From Flavobacterium gelidicaeli (GTDB lineage: Bacteria > Bacteroidota > Bacteroidia > Flavobacteriales > Flavobacteriaceae), in the NCBI RefSeq assembly GCF_013294005.1, contig NZ_JABSNK010000006.1, forward strand, positions 185,144 through 249,143: a stretch of DNA of 64,000 nucleotides. The letters run 5' to 3'. This document shows, piece by piece, positions 37,492 through 46,905 of the stretch. The translations under genes and the position numbers were made by a program. Every line of letters starts with the position of its first letter. Within the stretch, counting starts at the first letter, position 1. Under the pieces are notes generated by a model. The model ran no database searches. It was not told where the DNA came from and saw only the letters and a list, made by a program, of their open reading frames with translations.

Positions 37492-37539
37492 AATTTAAAG
37501 TATTTTCAACAAATTTAATATAAAATATTCAACTTGTTA

Positions 37540-38700
37540 TTATTTAATTGCTTCTTGAATGCTGATTTTTTTTCCGTTTTTAAAAGCGATTAAAAAAGCT
37601 GAAGAATAGCCTTTTGCTTTTGCTTGACTTAACAACACCTTAGATTGGTTATAATCAGAAGTTTCGCCGTACATATACTTGTAAACATTTCCAGATTTCT
37701 CCATAGAAATAGTATTTAAGCCTTTAAAATTTTTAGATTCTAATGCAACTTTTTTACTACTTGCTGATAGTTGGACTTTAAAAATTACATTTGTATCGCT
37801 CGTTTTAGTTGTTGTGCTTTTAGTCTCAGCTGGAGCACTACTTTTTACAGGAGTTGTTTCTGGCGCTTTTTCAATCACTTTAGTTTCTGGTCTGGCCTCG
37901 TATGTTTCTACGGTTCCGTTACCATAATATTCATTTTTATAACTTATAATTGCATCAGTGATTGCTTTTGCAATTTCATTTTGTCCTTCTTCTGAATCTA
38001 AAGTATTTCCCTCAGTATTATTAGAAATAAATCCTGTTTCAATTAAAATACGCGTCATGTATGCTTTATGTAAAACCATAAAAGGGGCTTGTTTAACTCC
38101 ACCACCACGTATTTTTTTTCCTAATTTTTCAAATTCATTTTCAACTTTACTCGCTAATGAAATACTATTTCCTAAGTATTCTTCTTGCATTAACGTCATA
38201 CCAATCATAGTTTCTGGCGAATTAGGATCAAAGCCTTCGTATTTTCTTTTATAATCTTTTTCTAATGTTATAACCGAGTTCTCTTTTTTTGCTGCTTCTA
38301 AATTTGAAGCAATTTTATTCATACCCATTACATAAGTTTCTGTACCATCGGCAGAAGTATTTCTACTAGCATTACAATGTATGGATACAAATATGTTTGC
38401 ATTAGCTCTATTAGCGATATTAGCTCTTTCAACCAAATCTATAAAGACATCCGTTTTCCTGGTATACGTAACATCTACTTTAGAATTTGCTTCTAATAGT
38501 TTACCCACTTTTAACACTATTGCTAATGCAATATTTTTTTCGACATGACCATTATAGGTAGCTCCAAAATCATGCGCACCATGTCCTGCATCAAGAGTAA
38601 CCTTAAAGTTATTAATTTGACCAAAAGAAAGGTTGCTTATAAAAAAAATGAGGAATAATAATCCTTTTAAAGTATTACTATTAGTATGTATCAATTTCAA
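37540..38700 (-). CDS. N-acetylmuramoyl-L-alanine amidase (AmiC-type), with SPOR-like tail
   Basis: A 386-residue secreted zinc amidase that removes stem peptides from muramic acid. Signal peptide MKLIHTNSNTLKGLLFLIFF and on; Amidase_3 motifs are LDAGHGAHDFGA, the second zinc Glu in HVEKNIALAI, SIHCNAS and the late glutamate in LIETGFISN. A Thr/Lys-rich linker (~270-300) leads to a C-terminal ~80-residue region (VIFKVQLSASSKKVALESKN) like a SPOR peptidoglycan-binding domain. Its upstream neighbour is a shorter paralogue; the pair probably arose by duplication. Confidence 0.93.
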   Translation of the reverse strand: MKLIHTNSNTLKGLLFLIFFISNLSFGQINNFKVTLDAGHGAHDFGATYNGHVEKNIALAIVLKVGKLLEANSKVDVTYTRKTDVFIDLVERANIANRANANIFVSIHCNASRNTSADGTETYVMGMNKIASNLEAAKKENSVITLEKDYKRKYEGFDPNSPETMIGMTLMQEEYLGNSISLASKVENEFEKLGKKIRGGGVKQAPFMVLHKAYMTRILIETGFISNNTEGNTLDSEEGQNEIAKAITDAIISYKNEYYGNGTVETYEARPETKVIEKAPETTPVKSSAPAETKSTTTKTSDTNVIFKVQLSASSKKVALESKNFKGLNTISMEKSGNVYKYMYGETSDYNQSKVLLSQAKAKGYSSAFLIAFKNGKKISIQEAIK

Positions 38701-38777
38701 AATCTATTTTTATTTATTTTGTACAAATTTAATTATTCTTCTCAATAACTTCAAAACTATTGAGTAAGAGTTTTATT

Positions 38778-39833
38778 TTAATTTGAGGTAACAATAAAAG
38801 CGTCAGAAAAACCAACCACCTTTGCTTCTGCCTGCAGTAATTTAGCTTCATCAAGACTTCCTGTTTCTCCATACATGTAGCGGTATATTTCATTCTCATA
38901 AGTATTTGTTATCTTACTTAAGCCTTTAAAGTTACTTGTATTCATTGGAATATTCTTAGAGCTTGCTAAAAGTTGTACCTTATAAGTAGTTGTATTAGCT
39001 GTTGTAGTCACACTTACTGTTTTAGTATTATTTTGCACCGGAGTACTGTTTGCGTAAGCAGAACCATAATATTTTTTCTTGTAAGCTACAATTGCATTTG
39101 CTATTTGCAAAGCCATCTGGTCTTGTCCTGACTCAGAGTTTAAATACTCTCCTTCTTCTTTATTGGATAAAAAACCAAGTTCTATTAAAACACTTGGCAT
39201 ATAAACAGCATCAAGAACCCACAATGGTTGCTGTTTTATACCTCTAGAATTCCTATTTAAATTATTTGTGAAATTATCTTGTATCTCTGTAGCAAGAATT
39301 ATACTGTTATTTAAATTCTCTTCTTGCATTATGGTCAAGCCAATTAAAGATTCGGGTTTATTAGGATCAAAACCTTGGTATTTCTCTTTAAAATTATCTT
39401 CTAAAAAAATAACCGAGTTTTCGCTTTTAGCTACTTCAAGATTCAAATCTGTTCGAGACAATCCCATAACAAAAGTTTCAGTGCCGTAAGGCTGGAAATT
39501 TTTAACCGAATTACAATGGATTGAAACAAAAAGATTGGCATTTGCTTTATTGGCAATTTTTGGTCGATTCGCTAATTCTATAAAAACATCACTAGTTCGC
39601 GTGTAAATAACTTTAAAATCAGGCAACTTTTCTAGAAAAGCACCTACCTTCAACGTCGTTTTTAGAGCAATATCTTTTTCAGTATAGCCGTGATATGAGT
39701 TTCCGGGGTCCTTCCCTCCATGTCCGGCATCAAGTATTATTGTGAAATTTTGATCATTTTGAGAGAACACCGCATTTATATTGAATAATACAATGAATGT
39801 CATCAAAAAAAAACTATAATAATTGATTTTCAT
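38778..39833 (-). CDS. N-acetylmuramoyl-L-alanine amidase (AmiC-type), second paralogue
   Basis: A 351-residue paralogue of the downstream amidase with the same layout: signal peptide (MTFIVLFNINAVFS region), LDAGHGGKDPGNS, YTEKDIALKT, SIHCNSV and LIELGFLSN for the zinc and catalytic residues, and a SPOR-like C-terminus (YKVQLLASSKNIPMNTSN). The linker is shorter than in its neighbour. It opens the minus-strand run of eight genes ending in the GH3 fusion and is divergent from lptD, 79 bp away. Both amidases are likely active in the periplasm during cell division. Confidence 0.92.
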   Translation of the reverse strand: MKINYYSFFLMTFIVLFNINAVFSQNDQNFTIILDAGHGGKDPGNSYHGYTEKDIALKTTLKVGAFLEKLPDFKVIYTRTSDVFIELANRPKIANKANANLFVSIHCNSVKNFQPYGTETFVMGLSRTDLNLEVAKSENSVIFLEDNFKEKYQGFDPNKPESLIGLTIMQEENLNNSIILATEIQDNFTNNLNRNSRGIKQQPLWVLDAVYMPSVLIELGFLSNKEEGEYLNSESGQDQMALQIANAIVAYKKKYYGSAYANSTPVQNNTKTVSVTTTANTTTYKVQLLASSKNIPMNTSNFKGLSKITNTYENEIYRYMYGETGSLDEAKLLQAEAKVVGFSDAFIVTSN

Positions 39834-39912
39834 ATGTTAAAGTTAATTTTATTGGAACGTTAGTACTTAATTTTTTTATTTGATTATTTTTGACAAAAAA
39901 TAATCTGTAAGT

Positions 39913-42660
39913 TTGACACTTCAAAAAACAGGCCATAATTTTACAAAAATAGCATTTATACCTTTGCAGACAAACTTATTTAATATCGTTTTAGTATCAT
40001 TTTTCCTAACTTTAGGATGCAATAATCTATACGCTCAAGAAATTCAGAAAAAATCAACCGTTATTCCTGCTAAAACACCAGTAGAAAAACCATTAATAGT
40101 ACCGATAAATGATTCAAAAACTATTCTTGAACCAAAGAAAGTAACAGATACTATTGTAAAAAAAGATACCATTAAAGCAACAAAAGCTTTCTTAGATGGT
40201 AAAGTAAAATACAAGGCAGATAAATATGCCCGTATTGATCAAAAGAAAAAAACAATCACCTTATACGATAAAGCGGAACTTTATTATCAAGATGTCGAAT
40301 TAAAATCAGGTATCATTGTTTTAGATTATGATAAAAATGAGGTTTATGCAGGACGTTTAAAAGATTCTACAGGTAAATACACACAATACCCAAGCTTTAA
40401 ACAAGGAGCAAATGAAGTACAGCCAGATTCTATTAGATTTAACTTTAAATCTAAAAAGGCCTTAATATGGAATTCTAGATCAGATCAAGGAGATTTTAGA
40501 ATAAAAGCTGCTATAACTAAAAAAGAAAATGATTCGGTTTACTTTTTAAAAGGAGCGCGCTTTACTACTTCAAAAAATATCGAAAATCCAGAGTACTATT
40601 TTCAAACCAATAAAGTGAAATTTATTCCTGGAAAAAAAGTTATTACTGGTTTAACCAATATGGTAATTGCTGATGTACCTACACCTATCGCACTTCCATT
40701 TGCTTATTTCCCTATGAGCAAAGAAACTAGTGTCTCAGGAATTATTCTGCCTAGTTATAATGATTCAAATACAAGAGGATTTTCATTGCAAAATGGAGGT
40801 TATTATTTTGCTTTAAGCGATAATTATGATCTTACTGCCCTAGGAGATTACTATACTAACGGAAGTTATGGACTACGCCTTGAGTCGTCTTATGCAAAAA
40901 TATATCGCTACAGAGGAAATGTGAATTTCAGGTATGAAAATCTAATTACCAGCGAAAGAGGATATCCTGATTATGCAAAACAAAAAATCTATAATTTACA
41001 ATGGTCACACTCTAGAGATTCAAAAGCTAATCCAAATTCTAGTTTCTCAGCCTCTGTGAATCTTGGAAGTAGTAAATATTTCCAGCAATCTATAAATCAA
41101 GCTAACGTAGGGTCCAACCTAAACAATACTTTGAGTTCGTCTGTTTCTTATTCAAAAACTTTTACAACAGTACCACAAGTTAGGATGTCCCTATCAGCAA
41201 CTCACTCACAAAACACACAAACAGAAGTTATTAATATGACTTTACCAACCCTACAATTAAGTGTAGACCGTATCTATCCTTTTGTTGGTAAAGATGGTGT
41301 TAAAAAAGGTTTTTTCAAAAACATCAACTTACAATATAACTTAAACGGAAAAAACAGTATCACTACTACAGATTCGCTATTCTTTAAACCTCAAATGTTT
41401 AGAGATGCTAAAATAGGGATGCAACACAGTATTCCGTTGAGTACTAACTTTAAACTTTTTAAATATTTTAGTGCTACCACTAGCGTAAATTACGAAGAGG
41501 TTTGGTATGCTAAAACTATTAGCCGAAGTTATGATGTTGATCAAAGCGCGGTAGTAGATAAAGACGTAAATGGATTTGATGCATTCCGTACTTACAACTT
41601 TTCTTCAAGTCTTGGAACAACGGTATATGGTACGTTTAATTTTGGTGATAACAAGAGAATAAAATCTATTAGGCACGTCATGCGCCCATCAGTTTCTTAT
41701 AGCTATACGCCAAGTTTCGAAAAATACTACGACACTTACGCATCTGATGCTAGTGGAACAATCAACAAACAGTATACGCGTTTTGAAAACGGAATCTATG
41801 GTTCGCCTGGATTAACAAATTCTAATATTGTAGGATTTGATTTAAGCAATACATTTGAAGCCAAAGTAACTGATAGCGACAGTACAAAAGTTGACCCCAA
41901 GAAAGTGATGCTATTAAATAACTTAAACTTCTCTACAAGTTACAACGCTGATGCTGACGGTGAAACAACTTTAGCATGGGCACCTGTACGAATCAGCGGT
42001 GGTACACAACTTTTTAAAGACAAAATGAACGTGAATTTTGGAACGACATTAGACCCTTACGCAATTGATAATTCAGGTAATCGCATCAACACATTCAATA
42101 TCAATAATGGAGGTAGTTTGTTTAGAATGACAAGTGCAAACATGACTTTAAACTATTCTATTTCTAGCAAAGAAAAAGATAAAAACAAAGACAAAAACAA
42201 CGACCAAACAGAAAGAAATGGTGGTCGAGAAGATGATTTATTTGGAAGAAACACTGTTCAAAATAACAGTTCTGTTAGTCAATTTGACGATGATGATAAT
42301 GGTGAAGACAAAATATCAGAGTTTTTTAGATCTAAATTACCTTGGGACATGACGTTTGCCTACTCCTTAACCTATAGTAATAGTAACCGACAAAGAGAAA
42401 TCACTGGAAACTCTATTATGATATCTGCAAATGCCGACTTAACTCCTAAATGGAAAGCAGGAATCTCTACTGGTTATGATTTTGTTCAAAAAGGAGTTAC
42501 CTACACACAATTACGTTTTGAAAGAGATTTATTAAGCTGGAGAATGGATTTTAACTGGACACCTTTTGGAACTAACGCTAACTGGGGGTTCTTCATCGGA
42601 ATCAAATCTGGTGTTTTAAGTGATATTAAATGGGATAAAAGAAGTAGTTCTACGCGTTAA
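39913..42660 (+). CDS. lptD: LPS-assembly protein LptD homologue
   Basis: A 915-residue outer-membrane protein in the flavobacterial LptD/OstA family, which inserts lipopolysaccharide into the outer leaflet. After a hydrophobic signal region ending near AQE at residue 43, an OstA-like N-terminal domain (AELYYQDVELKSGIIVLDYD) precedes a large beta barrel. A low-complexity acidic/Lys-rich insertion (KEKDKNKDKNNDQTERNGG, then DDDDNGED) lies around residue 760. No ATG exists before the signal region: TTG at 39913 is used, but TTG at 39964 would give a tidier signal peptide, and a TAAGTTTG box overlaps the first TTG. The divergent amidase run supports an envelope role. Confidence 0.88.
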   Translation: MTLQKTGHNFTKIAFIPLQTNLFNIVLVSFFLTLGCNNLYAQEIQKKSTVIPAKTPVEKPLIVPINDSKTILEPKKVTDTIVKKDTIKATKAFLDGKVKYKADKYARIDQKKKTITLYDKAELYYQDVELKSGIIVLDYDKNEVYAGRLKDSTGKYTQYPSFKQGANEVQPDSIRFNFKSKKALIWNSRSDQGDFRIKAAITKKENDSVYFLKGARFTTSKNIENPEYYFQTNKVKFIPGKKVITGLTNMVIADVPTPIALPFAYFPMSKETSVSGIILPSYNDSNTRGFSLQNGGYYFALSDNYDLTALGDYYTNGSYGLRLESSYAKIYRYRGNVNFRYENLITSERGYPDYAKQKIYNLQWSHSRDSKANPNSSFSASVNLGSSKYFQQSINQANVGSNLNNTLSSSVSYSKTFTTVPQVRMSLSATHSQNTQTEVINMTLPTLQLSVDRIYPFVGKDGVKKGFFKNINLQYNLNGKNSITTTDSLFFKPQMFRDAKIGMQHSIPLSTNFKLFKYFSATTSVNYEEVWYAKTISRSYDVDQSAVVDKDVNGFDAFRTYNFSSSLGTTVYGTFNFGDNKRIKSIRHVMRPSVSYSYTPSFEKYYDTYASDASGTINKQYTRFENGIYGSPGLTNSNIVGFDLSNTFEAKVTDSDSTKVDPKKVMLLNNLNFSTSYNADADGETTLAWAPVRISGGTQLFKDKMNVNFGTTLDPYAIDNSGNRINTFNINNGGSLFRMTSANMTLNYSISSKEKDKNKDKNNDQTERNGGREDDLFGRNTVQNNSSVSQFDDDDNGEDKISEFFRSKLPWDMTFAYSLTYSNSNRQREITGNSIMISANADLTPKWKAGISTGYDFVQKGVTYTQLRFERDLLSWRMDFNWTPFGTNANWGFFIGIKSGVLSDIKWDKRSSSTR

Positions 42661-42741
42661 TAGAAATTTTAGATTCATTAATTTTAACTGCTTAGTATAA
42701 TTCGAAATAAAAGTTATTACAAGCTAAATAAAAAATACATT

Positions 42742-43122
42742 ATGAAAAAAATAATCTTTACAGACAAAGCACCTGCTCCAATAGGACCTTACAACCAAGC
42801 AGTTTTAAAAGGAAACACGCTGTATACTTCAGGACAAATTGCTATAAATCCTGTAACAGGAGCATTAGAAACAAGCTCTATTGAAGTAGAAACAGAACAA
42901 GTAATGCAAAACATGAAAGCAGTATTAGACGCTGCAGGAATGACATTTGAAGATGTTGTAAAAACAACAATATTCATTATGGATATGAATGATTTTGCTA
43001 AAATAAATACCGTTTATGCGACTTATTTTAACGAAAAAACCGCTCCAGCACGTGAAACGGTTCAAGTGGCTTGTTTACCAAAGAATGTAAATGTTGAAAT
43101 TTCTATGATTGCAATCCTATAG
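42742..43122 (+). CDS. RidA-family reactive imine deaminase
   Basis: A 126-residue YjgF/YER057c/UK114 protein. The hallmark N-terminal KAPAPIGPYNQAV and C-terminal ETVQVACLPKNVNVEISMIA are present, with the active-site arginine in PARETV. The family hydrolyses enamine/imine products of PLP enzymes, protecting the cell from 2-aminoacrylate. It is a single cytoplasmic domain and normally trimeric. Its last 20 bases overlap the end of the convergent methylglyoxal synthase gene. Confidence 0.94.
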   Translation: MKKIIFTDKAPAPIGPYNQAVLKGNTLYTSGQIAINPVTGALETSSIEVETEQVMQNMKAVLDAAGMTFEDVVKTTIFIMDMNDFAKINTVYATYFNEKTAPARETVQVACLPKNVNVEISMIAIL

Positions 43123-43486
43123 CTTTCAATAATAACTGAGCAGTTGCTTCGTTTGTGGCGATAGGCACATTGTGAACATCACATACACGAAGCAACATGT
43201 TTATGTCTACTTCATGAGCATGACTTGCTAAAGGGTCTTTAAAAAACAATACCATTTTAGTCTTACCCTCAGCAACTCTAGCTGCAATTTGAGCATCACC
43301 TCCTAGAGGTCCTGAAAGCATTTTCTTTACTTTAAATCCAGCATTTTCTGCCTTACTTCCAGTGGTACCCGTAGCTATTAATTTAATTTTTTCATGTTGT
43401 AATATCGCCGTGTTTTTGTTTAAAAACTGAACCATATCTGCTTTTTTACCGTCGTGTGCTATAATAGCAATTTCCATAGCTTTCAT
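43103..43486 (-). CDS. mgsA: Methylglyoxal synthase
   Basis: A 127-residue enzyme converting dihydroxyacetone phosphate to methylglyoxal and phosphate, a bypass of lower glycolysis. Motifs include IAIIAHDGKK, TGTTG, SGPLGGDAQIA with the catalytic aspartate, FFKDPLASHAH and the final IATNEATAQLLL. Its ATG overlaps the TAA of the upstream kinase gene (TAATG), so translation is probably coupled; an in-frame ATG three codons on is a possible alternative start. Its 3' end overlaps the convergent RidA gene by 20 bp. Confidence 0.96.
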   Translation of the reverse strand: MKAMEIAIIAHDGKKADMVQFLNKNTAILQHEKIKLIATGTTGSKAENAGFKVKKMLSGPLGGDAQIAARVAEGKTKMVLFFKDPLASHAHEVDINMLLRVCDVHNVPIATNEATAQLLLKAIGLQS

Positions 43487-44337
43487 TATTTATTTGCAAC
43501 GTGATAAGCAATCAAACCATCAATTGGTCTTCTTAAAACGTTTCCTAATTGTAATTCATATTTATCAAATGTTTGTTGTAATTCGTCTTTTAAATAAAAA
43601 GCGATTGACCCTACAAAATGTACAGGAACCTCTTTACAATTATCAAACTGCTTGATGTAATTTTTAACAAAAGACTTCATCCCTTTAAAAATAATTTTTT
43701 TACAGAATTCATGGTCTTTATGCTGAATTAAAAATTTAGCAAAAGTTGCTAAATAAGCATTAGGATTAGCTTCTTTATATAATTTGCTTTTGATAAAATC
43801 AGGCTCAACATTGTATTCTTTTTCAAATTCAACAGCAAGCTCTTTAGGCATTTTATTAAAGTAATATTTTCGAATTAATTCTTTTCCAAGAACGTTTCCG
43901 CTACAATCATCCATAACAATATAGCCTAATGATTGTACTTTTTGATGCAATTCCTTACCGTCAAAATAACTACAGTTTGACCCTGTTCCTAAAATAGAGA
44001 CAATCGCTTCTTCTCCTTTTGGAGTCGTTGCATAAACTGCAGCATAAGTATCCTCTTCAACAGAGATTATTGCATTTGTAAAATATTCTTGAAAAGCTTT
44101 GCGAAGCGTTACTTTCATTTTTTCAGTACCACAACCTGCACCATAGAAAAATAAATGAGTTGCGTTTTTTTTATTCTGTAAAATATCAAAACGATCATTT
44201 AAACGTTCAACAATTTGATCGCTATTTAGAATTTCAGGATTTAATCCTAAAGTTTGAGTTGTAAACAATATTTTTCCTTGATCATCTATTGCAATCCAAT
44301 CCGCTTTAGTAGAACCACTATCAACTATTAATTTCAT
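43486..44337 (-). CDS. N-acetylglucosamine kinase-like (BadF/BadG family) ATPase
   Basis: A 283-residue ASKHA-fold kinase. The phosphate-1 motif VDSGSTKADWIAID is at the N-terminus, phosphate-2 is SILGTGSNCSYFDG and a further conserved block is MDDCSGNVLGKELIR. This subgroup in Bacteroidota is annotated as N-acetylglucosamine kinase or BadF/BadG/BcrA/BcrD ATPase; sugar phosphorylation is most likely. It is coupled to mgsA by an ATG/stop overlap and lies downstream of gap, suggesting a role near glycolysis or amino-sugar salvage. The exact substrate is not proven. Confidence 0.85.
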   Translation of the reverse strand: MKLIVDSGSTKADWIAIDDQGKILFTTQTLGLNPEILNSDQIVERLNDRFDILQNKKNATHLFFYGAGCGTEKMKVTLRKAFQEYFTNAIISVEEDTYAAVYATTPKGEEAIVSILGTGSNCSYFDGKELHQKVQSLGYIVMDDCSGNVLGKELIRKYYFNKMPKELAVEFEKEYNVEPDFIKSKLYKEANPNAYLATFAKFLIQHKDHEFCKKIIFKGMKSFVKNYIKQFDNCKEVPVHFVGSIAFYLKDELQQTFDKYELQLGNVLRRPIDGLIAYHVANK

Positions 44338-44423
44338 TTCTATCGGTTTAAGTTTTGGTTATCATTGTACCAATTCACTTTTAAAAGTAAGCTATTATTT
44401 TGTACAATTTAAAAATAAAAAAG

Positions 44424-44458
44424 AAAATCCCGCCAAAAAATAATTTGGCGGGATTTTT
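44424..44458 (-). terminator. Rho-independent terminator of gap
   Basis: Arms AAAATCCCGCCAAA and TTTGGCGGGATTTT with a short A/T loop, just after the gap stop codon on the minus strand and 87 bp before the kinase gene. Confidence 0.92.
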
Positions 44459-44471
44459 AAAATATATGTAA

Positions 44472-45491
<1,020 letters not shown>

Positions 45492-45556
45492 TTATTTCTA
45501 GTTCTTGTTTAACTTTTTTAAAAGTCTAGTATTTCCATTCTAAACTTCAATATCTT

Positions 45557-46543
45557 TTAGGTTGACATGATCTCTGACACACGTAATAACTCTCTATCAA
45601 TCTCTGATTTACCTTTGATTGCTTGTTCAAGTGGTGTAAGATTTACTTTGTCATTTTGCAGCCCAACCATGTAGTTTGATTTTCCATCAATTAACGACTC
45701 AACCGCTTTTACACCTAGTCTACTCGCTAATACTCTATCAAAACATGATGGAGAACCACCACGTTGCATGTGTCCAAGTACAGATACTCTAACATCATAT
45801 TCAGGTAAATTAGCTTCAACGTAATCTTTTAATTCAAATACGTTTTTACCAATTTTGTCTCCTTCAGCAATTACTACGATACTTGATGATTTACCCGAAG
45901 CTTTACTTTTTTGTAAAGATTCTAATAAACGCTCTAAACCTAAATTTTCTTCTGGAATAAGAATCTCCTCTGCTCCAGCACCAATACCTGCATTTAAGGC
46001 AATGTGACCTGCATCTCTTCCCATAACTTCTACAAAAAATAATCGGTTATGTGAACTCGCCGTATCTCTAATTTTATCAATTACATCTACAACTGTATTT
46101 AGTGCGGTATCATATCCTAAAGTATGACTGGTCCCAAAAATATCATTATCAATTGTTCCTGGAATTCCCATTACTGGAAAATTAAATTCTGTATTGAATA
46201 ACAGTCCTCCCGTAAAAGTTCCGTCTCCTCCAATAACTACTAAAGCATCAATTCCTGCTTTTATAAGATTAGCATGCGCTTTTTTTCTTCCTTCTGGAGT
46301 TTTAAATTCAAGCGAACGAGCAGATTTTAGTACTGTTCCTCCTTTATTTACGATATTATTAACCGTTCGAGGTCCCATTTCTTTGAAGTCTCCTTCAATC
46401 ATTCCTTGATAACCTCTATAAATCCCTATACACTCAATGTTGTGGTAAGCACAAGTTCGAACAACTGCTCGAATGGCAGCATTCATCCCTGGAGAGTCTC
46501 CTCCTGATGTTAACACTCCTACTTTTTTTATTGTTTTTGGCAT
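45557..46543 (-). CDS. pfkA: ATP-dependent 6-phosphofructokinase
   Basis: A 328-residue PfkA enzyme that phosphorylates fructose-6-phosphate. It shows GVLTSGGDSPGMNAAIRAVV for ATP binding, IGGDGTFTG, the catalytic aspartate in GIPGTIDNDI, EVMGRDAGHIA and VSVLGHMQRGG. The start MPKTIKKVG at 46543 is chosen over an upstream in-frame codon because it gives the standard length and leaves room for a leader. It is followed by gap on the same strand. Confidence 0.97.
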   Translation of the reverse strand: MPKTIKKVGVLTSGGDSPGMNAAIRAVVRTCAYHNIECIGIYRGYQGMIEGDFKEMGPRTVNNIVNKGGTVLKSARSLEFKTPEGRKKAHANLIKAGIDALVVIGGDGTFTGGLLFNTEFNFPVMGIPGTIDNDIFGTSHTLGYDTALNTVVDVIDKIRDTASSHNRLFFVEVMGRDAGHIALNAGIGAGAEEILIPEENLGLERLLESLQKSKASGKSSSIVVIAEGDKIGKNVFELKDYVEANLPEYDVRVSVLGHMQRGGSPSCFDRVLASRLGVKAVESLIDGKSNYMVGLQNDKVNLTPLEQAIKGKSEIDRELLRVSEIMST

Positions 46544-46570
46544 TATAATAGTATTTAAGCGTAAATTTAA

Positions 46571-46578
46571 CAAACATA
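46571..46578 (-). promoter_or_regulatory. Possible pfkA -7 element
   Basis: Minus-strand TATGTTTG fits TAnnTTTG and lies 28 bp before the pfkA ATG, a good distance. No TTG at the right spacing is seen upstream, so support is partial. Confidence 0.4.
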
Positions 46579-46905
46579 AAGCACTTAAAACATGATGTAA
46601 TTAATTAATTCATGAACTATTATAAATTCAAACGTTTTCGTTAATAAGTTTTCGAAAAACCAAAAAAAAGACGGTATTTTTTAACATTAATTAAAATTTT
46701 GAATTATTCATTAACAATTAATTATAAATAAGCAATTATACCTAATTTTCGACACAAATAACAATTAGTCATTTAAGCTGTCATAAAATTATATTTATCG
46801 AAAGCAAATCCATCATGCTTAACCCAAAAAAAGCCAAACTAATTCATATATAGAATTAGCTTAGCTTTTTATATCTAATAATTTAAAGAAAAAAAATAGT
46901 TGTTA
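46574..46905. other. Intergenic region between pfkA and tamB
   Basis: A 332-bp gap between the pfkA start and the tamB stop. It holds the putative pfkA promoter at its left edge and the tamB terminator near its right edge; the middle is AT-rich without open frames or clear repeats. I see no small RNA signature. Confidence 0.6.
46826..46870 (-). terminator. Imperfect terminator of tamB
   Basis: On the minus strand the stem pairs AAGCTAAGCTAATTC with GAATTAGTTTGGCTT and is followed by TTTTTTT. Loop ATATATA. It lies 36 bp after the tamB stop codon. Confidence 0.7.

Noticed and set aside
39900..39966. TAAGTTTG and TACCTTTG boxes as the lptD promoter
   Set aside because: They overlap the coding start or have a 15-bp or longer than 23-bp spacing to the nearest TTG, so I did not list a promoter.
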